64,000 nt of DNA from Lewinellaceae bacterium (GTDB taxonomy: Bacteria; Bacteroidota; Bacteroidia; Chitinophagales; Saprospiraceae): NCBI GenBank assembly GCA_016710765.1, contig JADJUJ010000020.1, positions 75,897 through 139,896 on the forward strand. Direction: 5' to 3'. Below are positions 1 through 9,524 of the stretch, piece by piece; the first letter of the stretch is position 1, and each line of letters begins with the position of its first letter. The notes under the pieces were generated by a model. That model was not told the DNA's origin, did not search any database, and saw only the letters and a list, made by a program, of their open reading frames with translations. A program made the position numbers and the translations under genes.

Positions 1-2430
1 GGCGCCGTCCAGCAATATCTGAGGTTCGCTGTAAAACGATCTTGCAGGATCTTCAAATACAAACCCTTTAAAATTTGGAAACGTAGTAACGCCCGGCTTG
101 AGTTGCATTTCCACGCGCGCTTTCAGGTTTTTTGCGACGGCACCATGCAGCCATTTTACCGTCAGATTGCCTTTCAAGTTCTCATCCCCCTCCAACAACT
201 GTTTGCGGCCAAAGTCGAGGTCCATTTTTAGCCGGTTGGGCTTAACGGTTTCTATTTTCAGCAACTTGGTGAAGGTGGCGCCGCCCACCATTACTTTGGC
301 GGTCCAGTTGCCGGTTGGCGCATCACTGCGGGTAGTACAAGGCAGGGCGTACACGCCGTGTTCACTTCGGGTACTGACAGTTCGGTATTGCAGACTTCCT
401 CTGGGGTCGCTCAGTTCAAAAGTCACAGGATGGTCGGCGGGTAGTTTTCCAGTTTTGTCTTCCAGTACAAAATTCAGGAACAGTGAATCACCAGGACGCC
501 AAACCCCACGCTCGCCATAGATGTATCCTTTCAGCCCCTTTTGAGGCTCTACGCCTGCCACATCGAAACGCGAGAGCGAGAGCGAATTTCCGTCGGCCAT
601 CCGGAGATAGCCCTTTTGCTGGTCGCGTGTTGCGACAGCAACAAAAGGCGTTCCTTTCATATCCGTAACCATGACGGTTCCAGTTCCGTCGGTGGTATAT
701 TTCCCTATGGATTGAAGTTGATAATTAAAAAACTCGAGGTTAACCCCACTGATTGCTTCGGTGGTGTGCAGATTGGTGACAATGCTGAAAATAGAACCGT
801 CTTTCCCGCGTTTGGCAGTAATGCCCAGGTCGCTGACAAAAACGTTGCGGCTTACAAAATGCTCGTAGTTATAGTACTCCCGTTTGCAGGGATCAGTCCG
901 GTTATTCCACCTGTACCGACCATCATCCTCGCTGTCATCGTCGTCTCCCCAGTACCAGTTGTCTTCGTCGCTGAAATAAATACCGCGGTAGCTCCCCATG
1001 ATGCTCTCGAGATTGCCGTCTTCATCACGTGTTCCAAGGTGCGCCATGGCATCGTCGGATTCTGTCGCTGTTTCACAATTTTGTACGGCATAGCCCCGTC
1101 GGAAGGCAAACCGGACCTGGTAGATTGCCCCGGGGTCCTGCTTAATAATATCGCTGAGATCCAGCGCATAGCGTTGCCATGTACCAAAGTTGGCGGTGGG
1201 GTTCAGTTGGCTCAAGTCAACCTTGCGCTGCGCAATAATTTTCCCTACGCGGTCCAGTTCCTGATCTCCTTCAATTTCATTAACCTGCAAATACTGCAGG
1301 ATATTGGAGTTGAAAATCTTGAACACTTCCACATCTACGGCTTTCAGGCCAACGGCTTCGAAAGGGAAAATGACCGATCCATTGGATTCCTGTGGAATAA
1401 TGGCGCCCTTCCCCACCAGGCGAACGGACGGCTTCTGTTCAACAAAATCAAGTGGCCAGTCACTCCGTTCTTTCATGCCCGCACCAGCCAGATTTTTGAT
1501 GCCTGCCTCCACGCGAAGCTGATGGCTGCCACTGATCCGCTCGGAAGGATACAACCTTACAAAATTACCATCCACGGCAAAACGATACCCGCTAGCATAA
1601 TCCTCAAGCCGCAACAATCCATCAAAAACCTGAGCAGATTGGATTGGATCAGAAAAATTAATGAGCACATATTGTTCTTCCTGCTGAACAACGGCAGCAC
1701 TGAGGACAACAAATTCATCCAACGAAGGAATGATTACCTCCTGGTTTCCCTTTTTTTCAATCCCAATACTGCTTCCGTCCCACTCCAGCAGCACCCGGGA
1801 GCGCACATTGGAGCGCTCTACGCCGCCAATCGAATACCCATGCGCCATACCGTTTTCACTGTGCGACCACTGGATATTGAGTTGCTTGTTGCCCTGGGTG
1901 GCCCGGAGCATTTTTTCCATGGCGTCAGCAGCTACAGGGTCACTGGTGGCAATTGTTCCGGTAATTTTTTGCAATTTAAGGTCCTGCGGGTTTTCAGCCT
2001 GCACCCCTTTGGTACTGATTTCGAAAGAGAGTTCCCGTACGCGAAAGTCAAACTCAAACCGTTCTACTTCTGCAGGTACGCCTTTGTAGATTTTGCCAAT
2101 TTGCAACGCGGCTGCGTACTTTTTCCCATAGGGCAGTGGTTCGGATGGTTGCAGCAGTATGGTGCGGTCGTCCTCCCAAATTGGGGTGCCGGTAATGGCA
2201 GGACTCACGGAAAAAATAGATTCCGTTACTGGTTTTCCAATTTTATCCTGTCCGACAGCAGCATCGACAAAACGGACCCTGATGGGGTCGGTTCTGCCAA
2301 TGTCTCCGCTGGTGTAGGCATAAATATAACGCGACATGGCTTCATAGTAAGCCTCATTGCGCACCACCTTTTTGCAGGAAACGGCGAATAGCGCAATACC
2401 AATAGCACAGAGGGCAATAATTTGTTTCAT
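1..2430 (-). CDS. Alpha-2-macroglobulin family lipoprotein (C-terminus beyond window)
   Basis: The minus-strand frame is open from the ATG at 2430 to the left edge, giving the first 810 residues. Residues 1-19 form a lipoprotein signal ending AVSC, with Cys19 as the likely lipidated residue, so the protein should sit in the periplasm or on the outer membrane. Around residue 640 the motif GERGVWRPGDSLFLNF is typical of the macroglobulin (MG) domains of bacterial alpha-2-macroglobulins, the large protease-trapping proteins (YfhM-like, usually 1500-1900 residues in Bacteroidota). The bait region, the thioester (if present) and the C-terminal receptor-like domains lie outside the window. Family members are thought to trap foreign proteases at the cell surface. 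A long open frame on the opposite strand (541-2391) is a shadow of this gene. Confidence 0.85.
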   Translation of the reverse strand, partial: MKQIIALCAIGIALFAVSCKKVVRNEAYYEAMSRYIYAYTSGDIGRTDPIRVRFVDAAVGQDKIGKPVTESIFSVSPAITGTPIWEDDRTILLQPSEPLPYGKKYAAALQIGKIYKGVPAEVERFEFDFRVRELSFEISTKGVQAENPQDLKLQKITGTIATSDPVAADAMEKMLRATQGNKQLNIQWSHSENGMAHGYSIGGVERSNVRSRVLLEWDGSSIGIEKKGNQEVIIPSLDEFVVLSAAVVQQEEQYVLINFSDPIQSAQVFDGLLRLEDYASGYRFAVDGNFVRLYPSERISGSHQLRVEAGIKNLAGAGMKERSDWPLDFVEQKPSVRLVGKGAIIPQESNGSVIFPFEAVGLKAVDVEVFKIFNSNILQYLQVNEIEGDQELDRVGKIIAQRKVDLSQLNPTANFGTWQRYALDLSDIIKQDPGAIYQVRFAFRRGYAVQNCETATESDDAMAHLGTRDEDGNLESIMGSYRGIYFSDEDNWYWGDDDDSEDDGRYRWNNRTDPCKREYYNYEHFVSRNVFVSDLGITAKRGKDGSIFSIVTNLHTTEAISGVNLEFFNYQLQSIGKYTTDGTGTVMVTDMKGTPFVAVATRDQQKGYLRMADGNSLSLSRFDVAGVEPQKGLKGYIYGERGVWRPGDSLFLNFVLEDKTGKLPADHPVTFELSDPRGSLQYRTVSTRSEHGVYALPCTTRSDAPTGNWTAKVMVGGATFTKLLKIETVKPNRLKMDLDFGRKQLLEGDENLKGNLTVKWLHGAVAKNLKARVEMQLKPGVTTFPNFKGFVFEDPARSFYSEPQILLDGA

Positions 2431-2591
2431 TGTAATTGATTTTTGGAAAAAGGGAGGCAAACACCGGTAGGTGAGGCTGGAAAAACTGTGCTAATCTACG
2501 GATAAGTAAACAGCAGCACAAAAAGAAAATACAATTGCCGGATTTATTTTAGCAAGCGCTAGGCTTGGGGCCGTATTCGCAGGCCAGGCAT

Positions 2592-3716
2592 TTACATGAT
2601 GTATTTTTTCAACCAGGAAATCTTACCCAAACCAATCATGGTTAAGGCTGAAACAAGGGTAACGACCACTGCCTGTAACAATCCGCCGTACCAGGGCGAT
2701 ACAGGCAATCCAAAAAAAGTATTGGCATAAAGGGGCAAACCCATGTACCCATTTTTAAACACATCCAACCAAAGCGCATGGATGAAATATACGCCAAAGC
2801 TCACCTTTGAAAAGCGGCTAACCGCAGCGTTAATGCGCGGATACCTGCCGGAAAAAACCGACCAATCATAGTCTCGCAAAAACAAAAATAGCGCGAACGA
2901 CATCAATACGACATTCGGACTAAAATAAATAAAATAGGTATTGACGTAGGTGTTCTCTTGTGCTGAGGCCCACCAGGTAACAACGGCGGTAAGTATGGGC
3001 ATCGACAGTGCCAATGCGTAAATCCATCGCTTGTTACGGATCGGGAAGGCCGCCAGGTAATACCCCAACACGTAAAAACCAATATAACCCAGCCATCCGA
3101 TCGACTTCACCACAATAAGGCTGGGAAAAAAATGCTGCAGGGCGGTAATGACAAAACAGAGCCCCAGAAAATACTCTACATCCTGCCGTTGCGCATGCCG
3201 AATCCATAAACGAAAAATGGGCGTCAACAGGTACATCCCCACAATCATGGGTATGAACCACATGTGAAAATAGACGTCTTGAAAAAAGATCTGCTCCCCG
3301 ATAGCCTTCCAACTGATGGCTTTCCCGAAATAGATATCACCCCGATACTGATAAACCATGTATATGACCGTCCAGAAAGCAAACGGAATCATCACCCTGC
3401 CAATCCGCTTTTTAAGAAAAACGGAAGTAGGCTCGGTGCGGGAGGGTTGCAGCATCAAACTGCCGCTCAGCATGATAAAAAAGGGAGTGGCCCAGCGCAG
3501 GAAACTGTAGTAAACATCAGCAGCGATAAATTCGCTGGTGATGCCCGTCTCCGGGTTTAGTTCGTAAAGATACCCCCCAATAGCATGCATCTGCACTACG
3601 GCAAATGCAGCCGCAGTCCGGATGTAGTTCGGATAAAGTCGTTCTAACTTTTTCTGGCTGGATTGCGCAACCGGAACAGCGACTTCTACACTCTCGTGGG
3701 TCGAAATGGGCCCCAT
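2592..3716 (-). CDS. Acyltransferase 3 family integral membrane protein
   Basis: A 374-residue protein with about ten hydrophobic segments. It starts with a soluble stretch and the segment LYPNYIRTAAAFAVVQMHA, in which an Arg is followed by a membrane helix and a conserved His, as in acyltransferase-3 (OafA/WecH-type) enzymes. FHMWFIPMIVGMYLLTPIFR resembles the central motif of WecH-like O-acetyltransferases. These enzymes move acyl groups onto cell-surface sugars or lipids; the acceptor here cannot be read from the sequence. The gene is alone between the macroglobulin gene and an M16 peptidase. A TAnnTTTG box at 3724-3731 lies so close upstream that translation from 3716 would be almost leaderless, so a later start is possible. 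Confidence 0.85.
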   Translation of the reverse strand: MGPISTHESVEVAVPVAQSSQKKLERLYPNYIRTAAAFAVVQMHAIGGYLYELNPETGITSEFIAADVYYSFLRWATPFFIMLSGSLMLQPSRTEPTSVFLKKRIGRVMIPFAFWTVIYMVYQYRGDIYFGKAISWKAIGEQIFFQDVYFHMWFIPMIVGMYLLTPIFRLWIRHAQRQDVEYFLGLCFVITALQHFFPSLIVVKSIGWLGYIGFYVLGYYLAAFPIRNKRWIYALALSMPILTAVVTWWASAQENTYVNTYFIYFSPNVVLMSFALFLFLRDYDWSVFSGRYPRINAAVSRFSKVSFGVYFIHALWLDVFKNGYMGLPLYANTFFGLPVSPWYGGLLQAVVVTLVSALTMIGLGKISWLKKYIM

Positions 3717-3723
3717 AGCGCAG

Positions 3724-3731
3724 CAAATATA
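3724..3731 (-). promoter_or_regulatory. Bacteroidota -7 box TATATTTG
   Basis: On the minus strand this reads TATATTTG and matches the TAnnTTTG consensus. No well-spaced -33 TTTG is visible. The box ends 7 nt before the acyltransferase ATG, so if it is used the transcript is nearly leaderless. Confidence 0.3.
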
Positions 3732-3827
3732 GAGCGGTTGTCAGACTTCTCCCCAAAAAAATTTCAGGTAGAATAAAGCGATGCGCAGCGGTTGTACCAA
3801 CCTGCTGCGCACCGCGTTTAATTTTTA

Positions 3828-6560
3828 TCAGGGTTTCTCCGCTTTTTTAAAGTCGCCGGCTTTCACCCGAATCATCCGGCTGTAGTCGAGGTATTGCTTC
3901 ATTGCAGCATTCACCTGCTCCAGCGTTAATGTAGAAATGCCTTCTTCAAACTTGGCGTCCCACTGCATGTCGCGCCCATAGGAGAGGTAACTGTTCAGCG
4001 TGCCAGCGATGGCAGCGTCGGACGAGCGATTCACCTTCCGGGACTTGAGGTAGCCCGACTTGGCGGCTTCCAGTTCCTCGGCGGTAAAGCCCTCTTTGGC
4101 TACGCGCTCTATTTCCTCCTGAAAAGCCATTTCAAGTTTCTCCAGGTTTTCCGGATTGTAAATCATGAAGGCATTGAAGGAGCCATTGTTGTCTTGCGCA
4201 CTGGCACTGAAACTGCCGCGAACGGTATAACTCAGGCCATCTTTTTGCCGGATCCGGGTGGCAAGGCGGGAATTCAAAAAGCCACCACCCAACATATACC
4301 CACCGATGGTAATCGCGGGATAATCCGGGTCATCATTGCGCATAGGAAAACCGTATCCCGCCACATAAATGGCATTGGCCTTGTCGGGCGTTTCTATGCT
4401 TTGTACCTGCGCAGTAACCGGTTTATAATCATCCGAAATTCTTTGGTAGGGAGAAGGGCTTTTCCATTTTCCAAATGCAGTTTGCATCGTTGCCTTGATT
4501 TCCTTTGCATCGAAATCACCCACCACGGCAGCCGTGGCATTACTGGCACCATAAAAACGCTTGTAAAAATCGCGCACTTCCTTGATGGTGAGGGCTTCCA
4601 CCGCGGCGCGCTCTTCCTCGAAAGTCATGACATAGCGCGGATCGCCCTTAGGATAAGGACTGTTGATCCGCTGAAAGGAACGAAATGCCAGCGCCTGCGG
4701 ATCCGACTGTTGTTGTTCCAGTCCAGCCAGGTACTCGGTTTTCATTTTATTGAATTCCTCTTCAGGGAAAGTTGGCGCCAGCAGGATTTTACCTACCGTC
4801 TGGATGGTTTCCGACAGGTGTTGCCGGTCTGTCTCGATGGAAACATTGACGCCGGATTCACTGCCGCGGATGTTGACGCGGGCTTTCAGGGCATCAAAGC
4901 GGTCGCCAATCTGCGCGCGATCGTATTCCTGGCATCCCATATCCAGCATGCTGGCGGTGAAATTGCCAACCACCGACATGTTCTGTAAGGTTTTGACATC
5001 GCCAAAGCGAAGCGTTATAACAGCATTCACACCATCACCGCGGTTTTCTTTTGGCAAAAAGGCATATTGCATCCCATTGGGCAGGCTTCCCCGCTCGGTG
5101 CGGCTTTCAATGATCGCCGGGGTGGGGTCAAAATCTTCCCCAACGGCCACAGCTTCCCTGCCTTTGTAGTCTTTCAACAGGGCATCCAGGTCCGGCACCG
5201 GAGGAATTTCCGCCCGGTCAGGGGTAGCGGTGGGGACGAAATATCCCATCGTCCGGTTGTCGTCGCGGAAATAACGCATGGCCACACGGGCTACATCTTC
5301 TGGCGTTACTTTCTCAATGTTGTCGCGGTACAGAAAAGCAAGTCGCCAGTCACCCTGTCCAATGTATTCACTCAGGCGAAGCCCAACCCGGTCGGATTGT
5401 TTCAAAAACATCTCAAACGACTTCAGGATTCGGGTCTTGGCCTTGTCCACATCTTCTTGCGTAGGCGGATTGTCTTTCAGGCCATCAATCACCCCAAACA
5501 AAGCGGTCCGGGCAGAGTCGATGGACTGGTTCTGGCGCAAATCGGCAGAGATAATGATCACGCCTGCTTCCGCAAAACCAGAGGCGCCGCCACCAACGGA
5601 TACCACTTTTTGGGTTTCCACCATGGCCTTGTACAGCCTGCCTGAAGGCTCGTCGCTCAACAAGTTCATTAATACCGACAATGCCGGATAGTCCGCATGC
5701 GAGGCCGCTGGAATCCGGTACATGCAGTCCATAACCTGTACATCGCCCGTTCTGCGGAGGGTTAAGCTGCGCTCGCCGTCCTGCGTAGGTTCCGACGTGT
5801 AGGTTGTGATCAGTTTCCGCTCCGGCTTTGGAATTTTGCCAAAATATTCCTGCACCATGTTAAGCGTTATTTGCTCATCAATTTTTCCGGCAATCACGAG
5901 CACGGCATTATCTGGCTGGTAGTAATGGTGGTAAAATGCCTGCAACCGCTCTATGGGTGCGCCTTCGATATCCGATTTTTCACCAATGGTGGAATGCCCG
6001 TAATTGTGCCACTGAAATACGGTACCCAGCATCCGTTTGTACAACACGCCCCCCGGACTGTTCTCTCCCCGCTCATATTCGTTGCGAACCACGGAGAACT
6101 CACTTTCCAGGTCTTTACGGGCGACGTAAGAATTGACCATACGATCGGACTCCAGGTCGAGTGCCCAGCGCAGGTTTTCATCCGTTGCATCGAAGGTTTC
6201 GTAGTAATTGGTGCGATCAAATGAGGTGGTTCCATTCGGGCGGGCGCCATGCTCCGAAAGTTCCTGCGGAATGTTCGGATGCCCGGGCGTGCCCTTGAAG
6301 ACCATGTGTTCGAGCAGGTGGGCCATGCCGGTTTCACCATAACCTTCGTGGCGGGAGCCAACTTTGTAGGTGATGTTTACCGTAATGATTTGCTTGGACG
6401 CATCTGGGAAAAGAAGGACCCGAAGCCCATTGGGCAGGCTGTATTCGGTAATGCCTTCCACCGCGGTCACTTTTTGCACTCCGGGCGGAAGCCGGAGCGC
6501 CTGGGCATACATGCTGCCTGCAAACAACAGACAAACAAAAAAGGTGGAGATGAATTTCAT
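3828..6560 (-). CDS. M16 family zinc metallopeptidase, two-domain, secreted
   Basis: A 910-residue protein with a signal peptide (residues 1-20, ending SMYAQ). The first M16 domain contains the inverted zinc motif HLLEH: H81 and H85 bind zinc and E84 is catalytic, with E162 in RNEYERGE as third ligand 77 residues downstream. A non-catalytic M16_C domain follows (about 210-400). From about residue 490 a second M16 pair begins (SLPNGMQYAFLPKE) and lacks the HxxEH motif. This is the layout of full-length pitrilysin-like peptidases (PqqL/YmxG type, 900-950 residues), which degrade peptides in the periplasm or at the surface in a clam-shell chamber. It stands alone, transcribed towards the acyltransferase gene with about 110 bp between them. 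Confidence 0.92.
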   Translation of the reverse strand: MKFISTFFVCLLFAGSMYAQALRLPPGVQKVTAVEGITEYSLPNGLRVLLFPDASKQIITVNITYKVGSRHEGYGETGMAHLLEHMVFKGTPGHPNIPQELSEHGARPNGTTSFDRTNYYETFDATDENLRWALDLESDRMVNSYVARKDLESEFSVVRNEYERGENSPGGVLYKRMLGTVFQWHNYGHSTIGEKSDIEGAPIERLQAFYHHYYQPDNAVLVIAGKIDEQITLNMVQEYFGKIPKPERKLITTYTSEPTQDGERSLTLRRTGDVQVMDCMYRIPAASHADYPALSVLMNLLSDEPSGRLYKAMVETQKVVSVGGGASGFAEAGVIIISADLRQNQSIDSARTALFGVIDGLKDNPPTQEDVDKAKTRILKSFEMFLKQSDRVGLRLSEYIGQGDWRLAFLYRDNIEKVTPEDVARVAMRYFRDDNRTMGYFVPTATPDRAEIPPVPDLDALLKDYKGREAVAVGEDFDPTPAIIESRTERGSLPNGMQYAFLPKENRGDGVNAVITLRFGDVKTLQNMSVVGNFTASMLDMGCQEYDRAQIGDRFDALKARVNIRGSESGVNVSIETDRQHLSETIQTVGKILLAPTFPEEEFNKMKTEYLAGLEQQQSDPQALAFRSFQRINSPYPKGDPRYVMTFEEERAAVEALTIKEVRDFYKRFYGASNATAAVVGDFDAKEIKATMQTAFGKWKSPSPYQRISDDYKPVTAQVQSIETPDKANAIYVAGYGFPMRNDDPDYPAITIGGYMLGGGFLNSRLATRIRQKDGLSYTVRGSFSASAQDNNGSFNAFMIYNPENLEKLEMAFQEEIERVAKEGFTAEELEAAKSGYLKSRKVNRSSDAAIAGTLNSYLSYGRDMQWDAKFEEGISTLTLEQVNAAMKQYLDYSRMIRVKAGDFKKAEKP

Positions 6561-6638
6561 GGAAAAACGTTAAGCGTTGTGGTGAAAAATTGGTTGCTTT
6601 TTTTTTAGCGAATATATGGTGTAATCTGCGGAACAAGA

Positions 6639-7520
6639 TCATTTGGCAGCAGCCCGTTTCAGCCGGTCGTTGATGGCCATTCCCAGGCCCTGGTTGGGCG
6701 CCCAGTTGGCCACGATCAGATCAACATCGGCCTGATCCATAACCCTTAACGCGGCAAAAAGGTTTTGCGCCGCTTCGGTATCCTGCCCCCGCTCCGACAA
6801 CACCGTGGTTTGCACCATCGGATGCAGCATTTTTCCTGGCAGGGAACCCGAATAAAGTATCAAACCGATGCGTTGATGCATAGGCAATAGTGCGCCATTG
6901 AACCAAATTGAATCACCCTGAAAACTAAGTTCTCCAACCCACAGGGGTTTTCGCGGAGCGTAATGCGACAACAACATGCCCGGTGCTGCCGGGTTACTGC
7001 TTTCGTTCAATTGAACCGTAACTGTAATCTTTCCCGCCAGCTGGTCCATAACGTGGGCTGCTGTTGTAGGGCTGATGTAACCAAATGGGTTAGCACTTGG
7101 CGCAGCAAGGGGAAAGTCCAGCTGCTGCAACAAAGCCTGGGCCATTGGGTGTGCAGGGCACCGAAGGGCAACCCTGCTGAGACCCGAAGTTACAATGTCG
7201 GGAATGCTGGAGGTTTTGGGCAGTAATAAGGTAAGCGGGCCCGGCCAGAAATGTGCCATAAGCCGCTCCGCAGCCGCGGGTACAGCCGTTACAAAGGGGC
7301 TAACTGCTGCCTGGCTGGGCACATGAACAATCAGTGGATCGAATGAGGGCCGGTTTTTGGTAGCAAATATTTTTACCACGGCAGCGGGTTGCAGTGCATT
7401 GGCAGCCAGCCCGTAAACGGTCTCCGTAGGGATGGCCACGCACTCCCCTTTTCGCAGCCATTCGGCAGCAAGGGCAATTTCTCTTCCGGAGATTGTTGTA
7501 AAACTATCCACTTTACTCAA
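6639..7520 (-). CDS. L-threonylcarbamoyladenylate synthase (Sua5/TsaC type)
   Basis: Makes threonylcarbamoyl-AMP from threonine, bicarbonate and ATP, the first step of the t6A37 modification of ANN-decoding tRNAs. The YrdC domain fills residues 15-200, with the signature GECVAIPTETVYGLAANAL followed by FATKNRPSFDPLIVHV, and SANPFG further on. A C-terminal Sua5-type domain (YAPRKPLWVG onward, about 205-293) makes it the long Sua5 form rather than the short TsaC form. The first available start is a TTG at 7520, but that codon forms the end of a TACTTTTG promoter box, so the GTG at 7511 is at least as likely; no in-frame ATG exists nearby. The gene is divergent from the HAD gene at 7670. Confidence 0.9.
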   Translation of the reverse strand: MSKVDSFTTISGREIALAAEWLRKGECVAIPTETVYGLAANALQPAAVVKIFATKNRPSFDPLIVHVPSQAAVSPFVTAVPAAAERLMAHFWPGPLTLLLPKTSSIPDIVTSGLSRVALRCPAHPMAQALLQQLDFPLAAPSANPFGYISPTTAAHVMDQLAGKITVTVQLNESSNPAAPGMLLSHYAPRKPLWVGELSFQGDSIWFNGALLPMHQRIGLILYSGSLPGKMLHPMVQTTVLSERGQDTEAAQNLFAALRVMDQADVDLIVANWAPNQGLGMAINDRLKRAAAK

Positions 7521-7548
7521 AAGTATGGTTGCAACAAAATTCCAACAA
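7518..7548 (-). promoter_or_regulatory. Promoter TTG-N20-TACTTTTG for the Sua5 gene
   Basis: On the minus strand TTG (7546-7548) is followed after 20 nt by TACTTTTG (7525-7518), a good match to the Bacteroidota TTTG-N19/20-TAnnTTTG promoter. The -7 box overlaps the most upstream possible start codon, which implies an initiation codon further in or a leaderless message. Confidence 0.45.
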
Positions 7549-7646
7549 TTCCCGTTTACCTGTTGTTTTTCGGCTCAACAATCTTTGAAACGAATCGAAA
7601 TGGGTCAAAAACCTACAAAGAATCGGATACTTATTGCAAAAGGTCC

Positions 7647-7654
7647 TAACTTTG
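7647..7654 (+). promoter_or_regulatory. Bacteroidota -7 box TAACTTTG
   Basis: TAACTTTG matches TAnnTTTG and lies 15 nt before the ATG at 7670. It rules against the in-frame TTG at 7634, which lies upstream of the promoter box. Confidence 0.4.
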
Positions 7655-7669
7655 CGTAAAAATCACACC

Positions 7670-8113
7670 ATGTCTGAGATGTCAAACAACGAAAATAATT
7701 TAAAGGAAGCATTTAACGAAAAAGGCGACCGTATCAGCCCGCTTTTGCCCCAAAATATTCGAAATTTCCTCATTGATATTGATGGAACCATTTGCGATGA
7801 TGTGCCCAATGAGGAGCCCGAGCGGATGGCTACCGTTCTCCCTTACCCGGATGCCCTGTCCATGCTCAACAAATGGTACGATGAAGGGCATGTCATTTTC
7901 TTTTTTACCAGCCGTACAGAAGCCCACAGGAGTGTAACCGAGGAGTGGCTACACAAACACGGTTTTAAGTTCCAGGGCATTATATTTGGCAAGCCTCGTG
8001 GCGGGAACTACCACTGGATCGACAACCACATCGTACGGGCCACCCGTTTCAAGGGTAAATTCACTGACTTAGTAATCAAAACGCAAGAAATTGAGGTTTT
8101 TTCGGAAGAATAG
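7670..8113 (+). CDS. HAD-superfamily phosphatase-like protein
   Basis: A 147-residue cytosolic protein. Residues 32-45 (NFLIDIDGTICDD) carry HAD motif I, with D36 as the likely nucleophile and D38 as acid/base. FFFTSRTE supplies motif II (Thr/Ser), FGKPRGGNYHWIDNH the motif III lysine and a C-terminal Asp. The short length means a minimal Rossmann core without a large cap. Such Bacteroidota proteins are often annotated as phosphoheptose isomerase or LNS2-like, but the residues seen support only a phosphatase-type HAD fold; the substrate is unknown. The ATG at 7670 was chosen because it follows a TAACTTTG promoter box. Confidence 0.8.
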   Translation: MSEMSNNENNLKEAFNEKGDRISPLLPQNIRNFLIDIDGTICDDVPNEEPERMATVLPYPDALSMLNKWYDEGHVIFFFTSRTEAHRSVTEEWLHKHGFKFQGIIFGKPRGGNYHWIDNHIVRATRFKGKFTDLVIKTQEIEVFSEE

Positions 8114-8166
8114 GACATAAGTATGCTGCTTACCCCGTTTATTACGACAGCCTATTATCCCGTTCC

Positions 8167-9063
8167 ATGAATCCACTTCGAGCCTTTTCTACTGCTTACC
8201 CCGTGCTGCTGTTGCTGGTACTGACCGCTTTTTGCGGTTTGTCGAGAAAACACAAGGCAAATGCTGCCAACAAAGCAGGCAACGATTTCCCTTACGCGCT
8301 GGAAACGCCAGACAACCGCGTCGTGCTGCCCCAGTCCGGTTTGCATGAAATATCTGCCCTCAGCCCAACCAACGACCCCAATATCCTTTTGTGCATTTCA
8401 GATGAAATCGGAGAATTTTATTTGATCAATGCCCAAACCGGCGCCACTATACGGCGAGTTCTCTTTCGCGATCACGGTGATTTTGAGGGCACCGAAATGG
8501 TGCATGATACCCTTTATGCCCTGAAAAGCGATGGCAAAATTTTCGAAATCGCCCCAACCCTCGATTCCACGGCAAGCAGCCGGGAATACCAAACCTCGCT
8601 CAGCAAAGAAAACGACATGGAGGGACTGTGCTATGATGCAAAACGAAACGCCTTGCTGCTCGCCTGCAAAGAAAACCCTGAATCAAACAAGCCGCGCAAT
8701 ATTTACGCTTTTGACCTTGCGCTAAAACAACTTGACCCACAGGCTGTTTATACCATTGATCCTGACGAGGTAGCCCGATTGGCCCCTACCCGCATCGACG
8801 AAAAAGCACACAATTTCAGTCCTTCCGGAATAGCCATCCACCCCATTTCAGGAGATGTTTATGTGCTGTCAACCGCGAAAAAAAGATTGGTTGTATTGGA
8901 TTACCAAACCGGAAACATTAAATACGTGCAATATTTGACGAAAAGTGTCATACCTCAGCCAGAAGGTATTGCTTTTGACCCCAAAGGAAATTTATTCATC
9001 AGCAGTGAAGGCCGTTCGGGCGACGCCTTTTTGCTGCAGTACCATTACCAAAAATCAAAATAA
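8167..9063 (+). CDS. SdiA-regulated/YjiK-like beta-propeller protein, exported
   Basis: A 298-residue protein with a hydrophobic N-terminal export signal (residues 10-25, LLLLVLTAFC). The Cys could be lipidated, although TAFC is a poor lipobox. The body reads as a six-bladed propeller: HEISALSPTNDPNILLCISD, DHGDFEGTEMVHDTLYALKS, ENDMEGLCYDAKRNALLLAC, FSPSGIAIHPISGDVYVLS and PQPEGIAFDPKGNLFISSEG. The recurrent xxEG(L/I/T) turn followed by a strand and D-G/D-K turns is typical of the SdiA-regulated family (SMP-30/NHL-like). No enzymatic activity is established for the family. The next gene, a MarR regulator, begins 8 nt after the stop codon, so the two are probably cotranscribed. Confidence 0.72.
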   Translation: MNPLRAFSTAYPVLLLLVLTAFCGLSRKHKANAANKAGNDFPYALETPDNRVVLPQSGLHEISALSPTNDPNILLCISDEIGEFYLINAQTGATIRRVLFRDHGDFEGTEMVHDTLYALKSDGKIFEIAPTLDSTASSREYQTSLSKENDMEGLCYDAKRNALLLACKENPESNKPRNIYAFDLALKQLDPQAVYTIDPDEVARLAPTRIDEKAHNFSPSGIAIHPISGDVYVLSTAKKRLVVLDYQTGNIKYVQYLTKSVIPQPEGIAFDPKGNLFISSEGRSGDAFLLQYHYQKSK

Positions 9064-9071
9064 AACTGCTC

Positions 9072-9524
9072 ATGAGAATTGAGGAAGAAATCAAAACCTC
9101 CAAATTTCAAAACGAGTACCATAAAGTCAACTTGAACATTTTGTTTACGGCTGGGTGGTTGAAGGGTAATATTGCCCATAGTTTGAAGCCATTTGATATT
9201 ACCAGCGAGCAGTACAATGTCATGCGCATTGTTCGCGGACAGAGTCCTAAAAGCGTATGCGTAAAAGACATCACGCATCGCATGCTGGATAGGAATTCCA
9301 ATACCACCCGTATTATCGATCGTCTGGAAGGTAAAAACCTTTTACAACGCATAACTTCCGACCGCGATCGGCGCGAACGATCCATCCAGTTGACGCCGGC
9401 AGGGTTTGATCTGCTCAGCGCTATTGATCATGCCTGGGAAAAAAATGCACCCCATGCTGCCGGTTCCTTGAATTTGGAGGAAGCCAAAGAGCTCAATCAC
9501 TTGCTCGATAAACTTCGGGGCTAA
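9072..9524 (+). CDS. MarR family transcriptional regulator
   Basis: A 150-residue winged-helix regulator. Helices at residues 15-45 build the dimer interface. The recognition part, VKDITHRMLDRNSNTTRIID, is followed by the wing LLQRITSDRDRRERSIQL with the classic DxRxR wing residues, then a C-terminal dimerisation helix. MarR proteins bind palindromic operators as dimers and usually lose affinity on ligand or oxidant binding; no effector can be inferred here. It follows the beta-propeller gene by 8 nt and precedes a 286-bp gap containing the sucB promoter, so control of either neighbour is possible. Confidence 0.9.
   Translation: MRIEEEIKTSKFQNEYHKVNLNILFTAGWLKGNIAHSLKPFDITSEQYNVMRIVRGQSPKSVCVKDITHRMLDRNSNTTRIIDRLEGKNLLQRITSDRDRRERSIQLTPAGFDLLSAIDHAWEKNAPHAAGSLNLEEAKELNHLLDKLRG

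Noticed and set aside
541..2391. A 616-codon open frame on the plus strand
   Set aside because: Lies antisense to the alpha-2-macroglobulin gene; the predicted protein has no recognisable domain, signal or motif, whereas the minus strand has a lipobox and MG motifs.
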